NCBI RefSeq assembly: GCF_003344885.1
Contig: NZ_CP031155.1
Location: forward strand, 1,640,001 to 1,704,000
Length of the DNA: 64,000 nt
DNA from: Altererythrobacter sp. ZODW24
GTDB lineage: Bacteria > Pseudomonadota > Alphaproteobacteria > Sphingomonadales > Sphingomonadaceae
Direction of reading: 5' to 3'
The notes under the pieces were generated by a model. The model made no database searches. It saw only the letters and a list, made by a program, of their open reading frames with translations, and had not been told where the DNA came from. The first letter of the stretch is position 1, and the number at the start of each line of letters is the position of its first letter. Positions 55,210-63,933 of the stretch are shown here, piece by piece. Both the position numbers and the translations under genes were made by a program.

Positions 55210-55647
55210 CTACCGGCCCGTCGGAATGATTGTCGCCTGGGCGACCGCGACCAACACCGGTTCCTCGTCAGCGCTTTCGGACCAGACATCAGCGCGCACC
55301 ACCGCTTGGCGTTTGCCGGCCTTCATTACCGTGCCTTTGGAGCGCAAGTGGGTGCCGCGCGCGGGGGCCAAGAAGTTGATTGTGTAATTGCCTGTCACAA
55401 CGTCGCCGACTGCGCTTGCCCCGGCCCAGGCGCAGGCATTGTCCGCCATCAAACCGACGATCGCGCCGTGGGCAAAGCCGTGATGCTGGGTCAGGTCGCC
55501 GCGCATCTCCAACAGTAACTCGGATTCGCCCTTCCAGACTTTGACCGGTTCCACGCCAAGCCAATTCGAGAAGCCGGATCCTTTAACGGCGACCTCTCTC
55601 ATATAGGCGAGTGACTGTTCTTCACTTTCGAAACGGGAATTTGACAT
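55210..55647 (-). CDS. Hotdog-fold thioesterase (PaaI-like)
   Basis: The 145-residue protein has the hotdog catalytic region LTQHHGFAHGAIVGLMADNACAWAG (conserved His-Gly and Asp) and the beta-strand NYTINFLAPARGTHLRSKGTVMKAGK. It probably hydrolyses an acyl-CoA. The start has AGGAG 6 bases upstream. It is divergent from the HxlR regulator and its start is 15 bp from the first HxlR-type operator, so it is the likely target of that regulator. Confidence 0.9.
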   Translation of the reverse strand: MSNSRFESEEQSLAYMREVAVKGSGFSNWLGVEPVKVWKGESELLLEMRGDLTQHHGFAHGAIVGLMADNACAWAGASAVGDVVTGNYTINFLAPARGTHLRSKGTVMKAGKRQAVVRADVWSESADEEPVLVAVAQATIIPTGR

Positions 55648-55661
55648 GCGAATCTCCTATA

Positions 55662-55678
55662 AGTCTGTAAAGCAGACT
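55662..55678. promoter_or_regulatory. HxlR operator candidate 1
   Basis: The palindrome agtct-gtaaagc-agact lies between the thioesterase and HxlR genes. It shares 15 of 17 bases with a second site 44 bp away. Its position close to the thioesterase start suggests repression of that gene. Confidence 0.7.
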
Positions 55679-55705
55679 ATAGACAGCTTGCATCTACGAC
55701 TCACA

Positions 55706-55722
55706 AGTCTAAAAAGCAGACT
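55706..55722. promoter_or_regulatory. HxlR operator candidate 2
   Basis: The palindrome agtct-aaaaagc-agact ends 1 base before the HxlR start codon, where a ribosome-binding site would normally be. Binding here would block initiation of a possibly leaderless transcript, giving tight autoregulation. Four helical turns separate it from site 1. Confidence 0.7.
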
Positions 55723-55723
55723 A

Positions 55724-56062
55724 ATGAAGAAATATACTGCCTCCCGCGCACCATGCCCTGTCGGCCGCGCCTCTCGCTTGCTGGGTGACCGCTGGGTCAT
55801 TTTGATCCTGCGCGAGGCATTTCTGGGTGCCGACCGGTTTGAGCAATTTATGGACCGGCTTCCGATCAGCCGAGCCGCGCTAACATCGCGTCTCGCTATT
55901 TTGGTGGAGGCAGAGGTGCTTCAGCGTGATCCAGCCGAAGGCCGCCGTGCGCGCTATGCGCTGACAGCGGCAGGCGACGAGTTACGCCCGATGTTTACGG
56001 AAATGTGGCGGTGGGGCGAAAAGCATTTGTTCGAGCCGGGCGAATATTCGCCTGATTTCTAG
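55724..56062 (+). CDS. HxlR family transcriptional regulator
   Basis: The 112-residue winged-helix protein has the family pattern APCPVGRASRLLGDRWVILILREAFLGADRFEQFMDRLPISRAALTSRLAILVEAEVLQRD, then the wing RRARYALTAAGDEL. C11 is the conserved cysteine that acts as an electrophile or redox sensor in several HxlR proteins. The ATG at 55724 is chosen because the family begins here; no Shine-Dalgarno precedes it. Its twin operators flank the divergent thioesterase. Confidence 0.92.
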   Translation: MKKYTASRAPCPVGRASRLLGDRWVILILREAFLGADRFEQFMDRLPISRAALTSRLAILVEAEVLQRDPAEGRRARYALTAAGDELRPMFTEMWRWGEKHLFEPGEYSPDF

Positions 56063-56063
56063 T

Positions 56064-56558
56064 TCAGCGCCCCTCGATGCCGACCAGCTCGACCTTGAAC
56101 AACAGCGTTGCGCCGCCGGGGATCGATCCCCGGCCTGCAGTTCCATAAGCGAGGCGCGAAGGGGTGACGATTTCGATTGTGTCGCCGACCCCCATCTTGG
56201 GAATGGCCAACTGCCATGCCTTTACCAGTCGCGTGAGCGGGAAGGTAGCAGGCACCCCGCGATCAAAGGAGCTGTCGAAGGTCGTGCCATCCACAAAGGT
56301 GCCAGCGTAATGGACGGTGACCGTGTCTGTGACCAAAGGCTTCGCGCCGCTGCTGTCACCTGCGACGCGCCGCCAATATAGGCCGTCAAGATATGTCCAA
56401 TCCGGATCGGCAGCCAGTTTGGTGAGCGCCCATTGCTGGCTGTTATGCCACGCGCTGCTTTGCGATGTATCTTCGACCGTCGAGAGGTCGAAATCTTGGG
56501 CAGCCACGGAGGTTGAAACCGACAGAGCAGCAGCGGCCAAAAGTATCTTATGCATCAT
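56064..56558 (-). CDS. Exported FKBP-type peptidyl-prolyl isomerase
   Basis: The 164-residue protein has a signal peptide (ILLAAAALSVSTSVAA) and an FKBP domain from about residue 75: VHYAGTFVDGTTFDSSFDRGVPATFPL, then LAIPKMGVGDTIEIVTPSRLAYGTAGRG and the ending ATLLFKVELVGIE. The active-site positions are close to consensus but the usual TGW is MTRL-like (PLTRLVKAW). It is the last gene of the peptide-use operon and acts in the periplasm. Confidence 0.92.
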   Translation of the reverse strand: MMHKILLAAAALSVSTSVAAQDFDLSTVEDTSQSSAWHNSQQWALTKLAADPDWTYLDGLYWRRVAGDSSGAKPLVTDTVTVHYAGTFVDGTTFDSSFDRGVPATFPLTRLVKAWQLAIPKMGVGDTIEIVTPSRLAYGTAGRGSIPGGATLLFKVELVGIEGR

Positions 56559-56560
56559 AA

Positions 56561-57862
56561 TTACCAGTCATAAGCTTTGGGTAGATCGCTCTCGTCAAGG
56601 TCGCGGTAGCGTTCGCGGAGGCGGGATTGATGGCTGTCGAGCGGCTGTTTTACGCCGTCGATATAGACGCTGACGGGCGCGGTGGAGACCTCAAGTGGAT
56701 CGCCGTCCCAAATCACAATATCACCGACTGCGCCAGCTTTCAGAACACCAGCCTTTCCGCCAATTCCAGAGATCTTGGCAGGGACCGAGCTGATGGTTGC
56801 AAACGCCTCGCCCCATGTCAGGCCGGTCGCACCCGGTACGTTGTTCAGTGCCACAAGATTTCCGGCATATTGGGTGACATAGGCAGGGATTTCCTCGCCG
56901 AAGATACGCCCGATGGAAACTTCGACCCCTGCATCGACCATGCGTCCAACATTGCTTTGCGTCGCGCCAAGTTGTTCGAAATTTTGCGGCAGATCGTCCA
57001 GCGCATCGGCGATAACCGGAACTCCGGCTGCGGCTATGTCATTCGCCACCATCCAACCTTCGCTGGCGCCGACCAATACGATGTCGAGTTTCGGAAACTC
57101 CCGGCCCAGTCCAAGCACAATGCGGATGTCTGAGGCGCGTTCGACTTCGACATAAAGGCGTTGTTTGCCCGAGACGACTGCGCCCAGTGCTGCTGCATCC
57201 GCGCGGGTCAGCATGGCTTCCTCGCCTTCCCATGTTCCGGCCGCAAAGGCGCGGGCTTCGCGCATGGCGTTGCGCAGATACACATGGGCAGCGACACGGC
57301 TGCCGCCGGCTAGGCGCGCTCCGCCTTCGCCGAGTTCGACATATTGGAAAGCGCGCGCTTTCATCACGGCGTCTGGGTCAGCGCCCGTATCAACGACTGC
57401 GCCTTGCCCGGCAAAGATCGACCCGCGCGCGTTCGTCACGACGCTTGCCCGGGTCACGCCGCCCGCACGGGCTAGCTTCATTTGTTGCGCCTCGGGATTG
57501 ATGGCGGGCGCAATATCGAGCGCGGCGTTGAATGGCCCGCTACCGCCCGACGTATCATTGCTGCCCGAGACCGCGCCGACATCATAGATGCCGACATCGG
57601 TTAGCGCGACGACAAGGCCTGGTGTGATCCACCGTCCAGCGACGTCGGTGTAAGGAATGTCCGCGGGCACTGTAACATTCGCGCCTGCTGCCACGACTTT
57701 ACCGCCACGGACGACAACGGTGCCACCGCTGATCGGTTCGCTGCCATCGCCAATCACGACGGTCGCATTGGTGAAGGCCAGATCCTGAGCGTTTGCAGAT
57801 GCTGCAGTGCTGGCAAGAAGTCCGGCGAAGAGAGTGGCGGTGAATGTCCGTGCGATGTTCAT
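56561..57862 (-). CDS. Exported amidohydrolase (paralog 2)
   Basis: The 433-residue protein has a signal peptide (TFTATLFAGLLASTAASANA) and an amidohydrolase-superfamily layout: VIGDGSEPISGGTVVVRGGKVVAAG, WITPGLV, then the C-terminal IGGKAGVLKAGAVGDIVIWDGDPLE. The HxH metal motif normally after WITPG is replaced by VVALTDVGIYD, so the metal site is degraded and hydrolysis is doubtful. It follows and overlaps (57859-57862) the paralog that keeps the motif, suggesting a heteromeric complex. Confidence 0.88.
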   Translation of the reverse strand: MNIARTFTATLFAGLLASTAASANAQDLAFTNATVVIGDGSEPISGGTVVVRGGKVVAAGANVTVPADIPYTDVAGRWITPGLVVALTDVGIYDVGAVSGSNDTSGGSGPFNAALDIAPAINPEAQQMKLARAGGVTRASVVTNARGSIFAGQGAVVDTGADPDAVMKARAFQYVELGEGGARLAGGSRVAAHVYLRNAMREARAFAAGTWEGEEAMLTRADAAALGAVVSGKQRLYVEVERASDIRIVLGLGREFPKLDIVLVGASEGWMVANDIAAAGVPVIADALDDLPQNFEQLGATQSNVGRMVDAGVEVSIGRIFGEEIPAYVTQYAGNLVALNNVPGATGLTWGEAFATISSVPAKISGIGGKAGVLKAGAVGDIVIWDGDPLEVSTAPVSVYIDGVKQPLDSHQSRLRERYRDLDESDLPKAYDW

Positions 57863-59250
57863 TTCACATCTCCTTCACCGGGCTGTCCGAGTTCGAAATC
57901 ACTCACCGGACGGCGTTTGCTGTCGGAGGAATCAAACAACATCGCACCATCGACCCACACTTTCTCGGGCCGCGAGTAAACACTCAGCGGATCACCATTC
58001 CACAGCACCATATCGGCCATCTTGCCGGCCTCCAGACTGCCTGTCTGACCGTCAATGCCCATTGCCTTTGCAGGGTTAAGCGTGAGCCAGCGAATGACCT
58101 CGGCATCGGCAATATTGATACCCATGCGGGCCCCGGAAGCTTGCGCCTTGGCCGCTTCCTGATTGAGGCGCTGGATACCGTTTGCGCTATCCGAGTGGAC
58201 GATCACGCAGGCACCGGCCTGATGGATCAGTGCAGCGTTCTCGGGAATGCCGTCATAGGCTTCCATCTTGAAGCCCCACCAGTCGGCCCAGATTGCGCTG
58301 CAGACATCTGCCTCGCGCAGCAGATCACCGATCTTGTAGCTTTCGACGGCATGATGGAAGGCTGTGACTTTATAGCCCGCTTCCTTGGCCATATCGAGCA
58401 CCTGCGCCATCTCGTCAGCGCGGTAGCAGTGATTGTGAACTAGGATATCACCATCGAGAACACCGGCTAGCGTCTCCTTGGCGAGGTTGCGGTTCTCGCG
58501 GTCACCATCGGCATATTCCTTGGCGTCAGCCCATGTCTGGCGATTGACTGCGAAGTTGCCCATGCGGGTTGAAGGGCCGCGGCTGGAATACACCCGTTTG
58601 GGATTCTCGCCGCAGGCCATCTTGAAGCCGTAAGGGGCGCCGGGGAATTTCATTCCCTGCACTGTGCGGCTCGGCACATTCTTCAAAGTAACTGAGCGGC
58701 CACCCATAAGGTTTGCGGAACCGGGCAGGATCTGCAGACTGGTCACACCGCCATTGGCCAGCGCTCGGCTGAATCCGGGATCTTGCGGCCAAACCGAATG
58801 CTCGGCCCAGACTTCGGGGGTGGTCGGGCTGGTCGCTTCGTTACCATCCGCATGGGCTGCAACTGAGGGTGTCGGATAGTCGCCGAGGTGGCTGTGAATG
58901 TCGATGATCCCGGGCGTTACATATTTGCCGGTGCCATCAATGCGGGTGTAGCCATCGGGAATGGCGAGGCTTGCGCCGCCGACCTCGACAACTTTGCCGT
59001 CCGCAAACAGCACAGTGCCATTGTCAATCCGGTTGCCTGCACCGTCGAAAACGGTCGCGCCGACCAATGCGGTGGGCGCTCCGGGATAGGCACTGTAGGT
59101 CGAAGCGAAGGGCACTGCGGGAGATGCCGTTTCTGTACCTTCGTCAGAGGCACTGGCAGGGCCCGCACCCCCAGTGGCCGAACAAGCAGCGAGCGCCGCC
59201 GCGCTCCCAAGAGTTAAGAGAGCGCGGTAATGCATCGGCAGTTTTCCCAT
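57859..59250 (-). CDS. Exported amidohydrolase (paralog 1), lipoprotein
   Basis: The 463-residue protein has a lipoprotein signal (ALLTLGSAAALAAC, C18 or near) and a complete amidohydrolase N-terminal metal motif, VTPGIIDIHSHLGDYP (HxH). LVHNHCYRADEM, FHHAVESYKIGDLL and VIVHSDSANGIQRL follow with further ligands, then LEAGKMADMVLWNGDPLSVYSRPEKV. It resembles imidazolonepropionase/prolidase-like enzymes that cleave dipeptides. It lies 15 bp after the POT transporter gene, so a role in peptide use is likely. Confidence 0.9.
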   Translation of the reverse strand: MGKLPMHYRALLTLGSAAALAACSATGGAGPASASDEGTETASPAVPFASTYSAYPGAPTALVGATVFDGAGNRIDNGTVLFADGKVVEVGGASLAIPDGYTRIDGTGKYVTPGIIDIHSHLGDYPTPSVAAHADGNEATSPTTPEVWAEHSVWPQDPGFSRALANGGVTSLQILPGSANLMGGRSVTLKNVPSRTVQGMKFPGAPYGFKMACGENPKRVYSSRGPSTRMGNFAVNRQTWADAKEYADGDRENRNLAKETLAGVLDGDILVHNHCYRADEMAQVLDMAKEAGYKVTAFHHAVESYKIGDLLREADVCSAIWADWWGFKMEAYDGIPENAALIHQAGACVIVHSDSANGIQRLNQEAAKAQASGARMGINIADAEVIRWLTLNPAKAMGIDGQTGSLEAGKMADMVLWNGDPLSVYSRPEKVWVDGAMLFDSSDSKRRPVSDFELGQPGEGDVK

Positions 59251-59265
59251 GTTTCGGTTTAGTCT

Positions 59266-61101
59266 TTAGTCGCGTGTAGCAGGGTGGATACCGGCAGCGC
59301 CTGGCTCACCGAATTCGCCCTGACCAAGCAGATCGTCCGTAACGTTGTCGTCCTGCAGCGTGTCGAGGTGCATCAAGCGCTTGATGAGCGGGCTGATGAC
59401 CATGACCGCGATACCAATGCCAACGGCGTACCAACCGACGGTGCTGTAAACGTCGAGTACGACCTGCTTGCCAGCCGTTTCGCCGACACCCTCGCCGCCA
59501 GTTGCAGCGGCGATCAGGCCAGCTGCGAAGTTACCAGTCGCCGAGGCAAAGAACCAAACACCCATGATTAGCGACGCCATATGGGTCGGCGTAAGCCGGT
59601 TCATCGCGCTTAGGCCAACCGGGCTAAGGCAGAGTTCGCCAGTTGTGTGAAGCAGATAGATCAGGAAGATGAAGATCACCGGGGTTGGAACATCAATACC
59701 AACTGTACCGGCACCCCACACGAGGACGAGGAAACCAAGGCCAACCTGAATTACCGCAAGGCCGAACTTCATGGGAGCTGACGGTTCTGCACCTTTTCGG
59801 GCGAGGCCCTGCCATAGCATCGCGAAGACGGGGGCTAGCAAGACAATGTAGATCGCGTTGATCGATTGGAACATCGAAGCGTTGACGCCCGCTGTGTCGA
59901 CATGACGATCTGTGAACAGGTTCAAGCTGGAACCTGCCTGCTCGAAGAGCGCCCAGAAAACGATGGACACAGTAATCAGGAACATGGCGGCTACGATCCG
60001 GTCGCGTTCATGACTGACGTGTCCGAACATTTGCATGATCAGGACCGTCAGCACAGTACCTGCACCAATTCCTGCAGGAAGCCTCCACGCTTCATTGCCT
60101 TGTGCTACAAACAGCATCGAGACGATGAGTAGAAGGCTACCGGCACCGAAAGTCAGTAGCGCTGCTCGAGGCGAATTTTCGTAACTGCCGTATGGTAGCT
60201 TGAACGTCGCAATCGAAAGCACATAGCAGAACAGTGCCGCACCGAATGTGCCAAGGAATACGCCAACAGCGTCTTGATACTGGATGGCAATCCAGCAGAA
60301 GCCAACCATGGCCAGGCCAACACCGTAGATTCCCCATTCGCGGCCACCGGCCAGCTTGGCAGGATCTTTTGGTTCGCCTTTACCAAGCAAGAGAGGCTTG
60401 CCGAGAACGAAGAAGATCAGGCCGATCAGCATACCGAGGCCGGCAAGACCAAAACCATATTCCCAGCCATGGGTTTGACCGAGATAGCCGCAGATAATTG
60501 CTGCCGTGGCCGCGCCGACGTTAATGCCCATGTAGAAGATCGTGTAGGCTGGATCGCGGCGGATATCAGTTCGTGAATAGAGCTGTCCGACGATTACCGA
60601 GATGTTTGCTTTCAAGAATCCTGAGCCCACAATAATGAGCGCCAGCGCCAGCCAAAAAACATTGATCATAGGGTTCTCTTGCCCAAGCGATCCGTCACCT
60701 TCAAATGCCATCATAAAGTGGCCGAAGGTGAGCAAAACAGCGCCGAACAAAACAGCTTTGCGCTGACCAAGATAACGGTCGGCCAAATAGCCGCCGATTA
60801 CGGGCGTTATGTAAACGAGCGCCGTATAAGCGCCATATATGACTGACGCGTCGCCATCGGAAAATGCCCAGTGTTGGACCAAGTAAAAGATGAGTAGAGC
60901 GCGCATGCCGTAATAGGAAAAGCGCTCCCACATTTCGGCAAGAAAGAGCAAAAACAGACCCTTGGGGTGCCCGGCAAATTCGGGCTGTGGCCGAGTAACG
61001 ATATACGTCCCGCCAAGCAGAAAGCCAGCTAGGGCCACTACTGCTACCCAGAACGCCCAAAGTTCGAACAAAGAGTCGAACTTAAAAATAAACTCATACA
61101 T
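59266..61101 (-). CDS. POT family proton-coupled peptide transporter
   Basis: From the ATG at 61101 the 611-residue protein has about 14 transmembrane segments and the POT signatures: the ExxERFxYYG motif in FLAEMWERFSYYGMRALL, GGYLADRYLGQRKAVLFGA, and the FYMGINVGAATAAIICGYLGQ segment. It imports di- and tripeptides with protons. It heads an operon with two amidohydrolases and an FKBP protein. The annotated open frame starts 63 bases earlier, but GAGGGAGGG before 61101 and family alignment favour this start. Confidence 0.93.
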   Translation of the reverse strand: MYEFIFKFDSLFELWAFWVAVVALAGFLLGGTYIVTRPQPEFAGHPKGLFLLFLAEMWERFSYYGMRALLIFYLVQHWAFSDGDASVIYGAYTALVYITPVIGGYLADRYLGQRKAVLFGAVLLTFGHFMMAFEGDGSLGQENPMINVFWLALALIIVGSGFLKANISVIVGQLYSRTDIRRDPAYTIFYMGINVGAATAAIICGYLGQTHGWEYGFGLAGLGMLIGLIFFVLGKPLLLGKGEPKDPAKLAGGREWGIYGVGLAMVGFCWIAIQYQDAVGVFLGTFGAALFCYVLSIATFKLPYGSYENSPRAALLTFGAGSLLLIVSMLFVAQGNEAWRLPAGIGAGTVLTVLIMQMFGHVSHERDRIVAAMFLITVSIVFWALFEQAGSSLNLFTDRHVDTAGVNASMFQSINAIYIVLLAPVFAMLWQGLARKGAEPSAPMKFGLAVIQVGLGFLVLVWGAGTVGIDVPTPVIFIFLIYLLHTTGELCLSPVGLSAMNRLTPTHMASLIMGVWFFASATGNFAAGLIAAATGGEGVGETAGKQVVLDVYSTVGWYAVGIGIAVMVISPLIKRLMHLDTLQDDNVTDDLLGQGEFGEPGAAGIHPATRD

Positions 61102-61129
61102 CGGGCTGCGCCCTCCCTCAAAATTCACG

Positions 61130-61147
61130 CCGACCTCTATGGGTCGG
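61130..61147 (-). other. Hairpin in the POT gene leader
   Basis: The arms ccgacc (61130-61135) and ggtcgg (61142-61147) form a 6-bp stem 29 bp upstream of the transporter start codon. It could be an operator half or a weak RNA structure. The rest of the gap 61148-61301 shared with the divergent GntR gene has no clear motif. Confidence 0.3.
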
Positions 61148-61301
61148 TCCCATGACGCGCACACTAACGCCAGATTTGTCGTTGTGAAGCGGTTGTTTCA
61201 ATCGAAACTGCCTGAATGAAGGCTGTCTTCCAAATTCGCGCACCACTTGACCTGACGCGCTGTATTATGGCACTGATGCACTTAAATCACAGGATTTGAT
61301 T

Positions 61302-61643
61302 ATGAGCCAGCAGTCCCGCCCCGTTTACCTCCGTCTGCGCGATTTGATCGCTGCGGCGATTATCGAAGGCCGCTATGCCGAGGGCGCGATGCTCCCTTCT
61401 GTTCGCGCATTTGCTGCGCAGCAGGGTGCCAACCCGCTGACCGTGGCGAAAGCTTACCAGCAATTTCAAACAGATGGGCTGGTTGAAGTGCAGCGCGGCG
61501 TGGGCATGTATGTCGTTGCAGGTGCGGCTGAAAAGCTGCGCAAGACTGAGCGTGACAGCTTCATCGCCGAAGAATGGCCTGAAATCCGCGCCAGAATGCG
61601 CCGATTGGGCATTCAAACCGCAGAACTTCTCGATGACGCCTGA
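61302..61643 (+). CDS. GntR family regulator, YtrA type
   Basis: The 113-residue protein starts at an ATG with AGGA 7 bases upstream. It has the GntR winged helix (VYLRLRDLIAAAIIEGRYAEGAMLPSVRAFAAQQGANPLTVAKAYQQFQTDGLVEVQRGVGMYV) and only a 40-residue C-terminal helical tail, as in the YtrA subgroup. It is divergent from the POT operon and could regulate it. No ligand domain is present. Confidence 0.9.
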   Translation: MSQQSRPVYLRLRDLIAAAIIEGRYAEGAMLPSVRAFAAQQGANPLTVAKAYQQFQTDGLVEVQRGVGMYVVAGAAEKLRKTERDSFIAEEWPEIRARMRRLGIQTAELLDDA

Positions 61644-61837
61644 AAAAGAAGTTCTATAATAAAAATCTGATATTTAGCGCATTGGCGCAAAATTGTTATG
61701 CGCGTGCGATTGCGAATTGAAGAAATCTTTGGCACACACCTCAGCAGGGGTCGTAAATTCGGGCTATGTCGGGATTTGCGAAGTAGCTTTATTATTGAAC
61801 CAAGTCGTAGAAGCGACTGGTTTCGAAAGGCGGGAAC
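61644..61837. promoter_or_regulatory. AT-rich leader region of ihfB with a consensus -10
   Basis: This 194-bp gap contains a perfect TATAAT at 61655-61660, rare in this GC-rich sequence, within the AT-rich run up to 61675. No matching -35 is seen 17 bp before it. It may be the promoter of ihfB with a long leader. No RNA gene is recognised in it. Confidence 0.35.
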
Positions 61838-62116
61838 ATGATCAGGTCCGAACTGCTGCAAGAAATTGCCAGCGAAAATCCGGAGCTTCGTGCTGAAGAA
61901 GTTGAGCGCGTGGTAGATATTTTCTTTGAAGAAATTGCTGCGAGGCTGTCCGATGGTGGCCGCGTAGAACTGCGCGGTTTTGGTGCATTCTCAACGCGTG
62001 AGCGCGATGCCCGTAAGGGCCGCAATCCGCGCACTGGTGAATCGGTCAACGTACCGGCCAAGCGCGTGCCTTACTTTAAGCCGGGCAAGGAAATGCGCGC
62101 TTCGCTTAATAAGTAA
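61838..62116 (+). CDS. ihfB: Integration host factor beta subunit
   Basis: The 92-residue DNABII protein begins [34 protein letters not shown]. It has the DNA-bending arm [27 protein letters not shown] with the intercalating Pro, and the ending [16 protein letters not shown]. The pattern fits IhfB better than HU. With IhfA, encoded elsewhere, it bends DNA at promoters and recombination sites. It is convergent with the antiporter gene. Confidence 0.93.
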   Translation: MIRSELLQEIASENPELRAEEVERVVDIFFEEIAARLSDGGRVELRGFGAFSTRERDARKGRNPRTGESVNVPAKRVPYFKPGKEMRASLNK

Positions 62117-62144
62117 GCACAGGGTTTCAGAATATGGACGCTTT

Positions 62145-63809
62145 TTAGGCGGCCTTTCGGGGCGTAACCGCTGGGCGGCTGCGCCCCAACTGTTCGAACA
62201 CCATGTCGAGTAATGCCTCGGTTCCGTCCTGTCCGCCGACATGGACAGGGATCGCTCCGTCCTGCTTGATTTTCGGCGCGTGCTTCTGATCGTCGACCGT
62301 GATGATGCGCTTGACCTGGGGCAGACGCTCCTCCGCCAGCGGTGCCAGTTCGTCCACCCGCGACATTTTCGCGCCCGTTACCACGACAACTTGGCGTTGC
62401 CCCATGCTTAGTACGTCCCACGTGCGCGGATCGTCGGTCATCGCGTGATGTACGTGATAGCCATCCGCTACCGCGTTCTCGAACAGCCTACTGTCGGCCT
62501 CGACTGCGACATATTTGATAGATGCCAGCTGCAGCTCGTCCGCAAGCGCGCGGCCTGTCGAACCCAGGCCGAGAATAACAATCGGTGCATCATCCTCGTG
62601 AGACAGCTTCTGGTCTGCCGGCCCGCGCCGAAGTTTGCCCGCTAAAGTTCGGCCAAAGTTGGAGATTGCGGGTGTAACAGCCAGGCTGACTGCGATGGCA
62701 GTGACGAGAATGGCGCTAAGCTCCTCGCCCATCAACCCTGCCAGCGCAGGGATCGAGAAGAGCACCAGCGCAAATTCAGAGCCCTGCCCCAACAAGAAGC
62801 CGAGTTGAATGGAGCCCGGTGCCGACCACTGATTGGCGAGGCCAGCAGCGATATTGAGTGCGCATTTGACCACGATCAGCACAATCGCGGTCAGGATAAT
62901 GGTCGGCCATTTGTCTGCGAGAATGGCAGGATCAATCCCCAAGCCCACCGAGATGAAGAAGAAGCCGAGGAACAAGCCGCGGAATGCCTCGATCTCTGTC
63001 TGAACCATCACCCTATGGCGCGAATCTGCGATCGCCACGCCGCCAAGAAATGCGCCCAAGGTAAGCGACAGCCCAGCTATGCCCGTTGCCCAGCCAGCGG
63101 CCAGAGCCAGGAACAGTGCGGTGGCGGTATAGACTTCGGAGCTACGCGCCCGCGCAATCAGCCCGAACAAGGGTTCGGTTAAGTAACGCCCGAAGAGCAC
63201 AGCGACGAAAAACGCAGCAACGGCCTTCACGCCAGCAATGGCCAGAGCAGGCCCCATAGCGCCGCCCGTTCCCAGCGCACCTGCGGCGACCAGCAGCATG
63301 ATTGCAGCGATATCCTGAAAGATCAGGATCGACTGAGCGGCCCGGCCGACGGGACAGTCCTGCTGGTCCCGCTCACGGATCAGGCCGATTACGACGGCCG
63401 TGGATGATAATCCCATGGCAAAGCCGCCGATAATCGCAGCTGCTGGTGGCAAGCCCAGGGCAAAGCCAGCCAAACAGAAGCCGCCGCCTGCGACGGCCAT
63501 CTGCAAACTGCCGAAACCGAAGATGTTGCGCGCTTCCTCGCGGATGCGGGTGAGTGAAAAATGCATGCCTAAATTGAACAGCAGGAACATTACCCCGGCC
63601 TCCGCCATGGCCGCCACGACTGGACTGCTGAAATTATCCGCCTGTCCGAATGCGGCGAGCAAAGCGCCGAGCGCGAGATAGCCAACGATCGGGCTGAGCC
63701 GCAGAGCCTTAGCGGTGAGAGCTGCCACCAAACCCAGGCCAAGCAGTGCGATGGCTGGCTGGATTGTAGCGACTACATCGTGTGCTCCATGCGCGCTTTC
63801 GGCAGACAT
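62145..63809 (-). CDS. Kef-type cation:proton antiporter
   Basis: The 554-residue protein has 12-13 transmembrane segments of a Na+/H+ exchanger domain (residues 15-385, with SPIVGYLALGALLAAFG and IGGFAMGLSSTAVVIGLIRERD and ILIFQDIAAIMLLVAAGAL). A cytoplasmic Rossmann (TrkA-N) domain follows, VILGLGSTGRALADELQLASIKYVAVEAD, about 408-520. It resembles KefB/KefC or YbaL. A second N-terminal variation, no KefF-type partner nearby. It exchanges potassium or another cation for protons in the inner membrane. Confidence 0.9.
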   Translation of the reverse strand: MSAESAHGAHDVVATIQPAIALLGLGLVAALTAKALRLSPIVGYLALGALLAAFGQADNFSSPVVAAMAEAGVMFLLFNLGMHFSLTRIREEARNIFGFGSLQMAVAGGGFCLAGFALGLPPAAAIIGGFAMGLSSTAVVIGLIRERDQQDCPVGRAAQSILIFQDIAAIMLLVAAGALGTGGAMGPALAIAGVKAVAAFFVAVLFGRYLTEPLFGLIARARSSEVYTATALFLALAAGWATGIAGLSLTLGAFLGGVAIADSRHRVMVQTEIEAFRGLFLGFFFISVGLGIDPAILADKWPTIILTAIVLIVVKCALNIAAGLANQWSAPGSIQLGFLLGQGSEFALVLFSIPALAGLMGEELSAILVTAIAVSLAVTPAISNFGRTLAGKLRRGPADQKLSHEDDAPIVILGLGSTGRALADELQLASIKYVAVEADSRLFENAVADGYHVHHAMTDDPRTWDVLSMGQRQVVVVTGAKMSRVDELAPLAEERLPQVKRIITVDDQKHAPKIKQDGAIPVHVGGQDGTEALLDMVFEQLGRSRPAVTPRKAA

Positions 63810-63874
63810 CGTGAATTCCCCATGGCTTGATGCCCATAAGTAGGCCGAAATCGCCTGTGGTCTATAGCAATACT

Positions 63875-63888
63875 TCGCCGATCGGCGA
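63875..63888. promoter_or_regulatory. Perfect 14-bp palindrome upstream of the antiporter
   Basis: tcgccgatcggcga is a perfect palindrome 66 bp upstream of the antiporter start and 45 bp before tRNA-Leu. It may be an operator for the antiporter. A second dyad, agccgc/gcggct, follows at about 63892-63923. Confidence 0.35.
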
Positions 63889-63933
63889 TTGCAGCCGCGC
63901 GAGGGCCTCGCTAGTGCGGCTCGGATACAATGT

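Noticed and set aside
61644-61837. Possible small RNA upstream of ihfB
   Set aside because: No hairpin-terminator pair or known RNA pattern is visible; only an AT-rich stretch with a -10 match.
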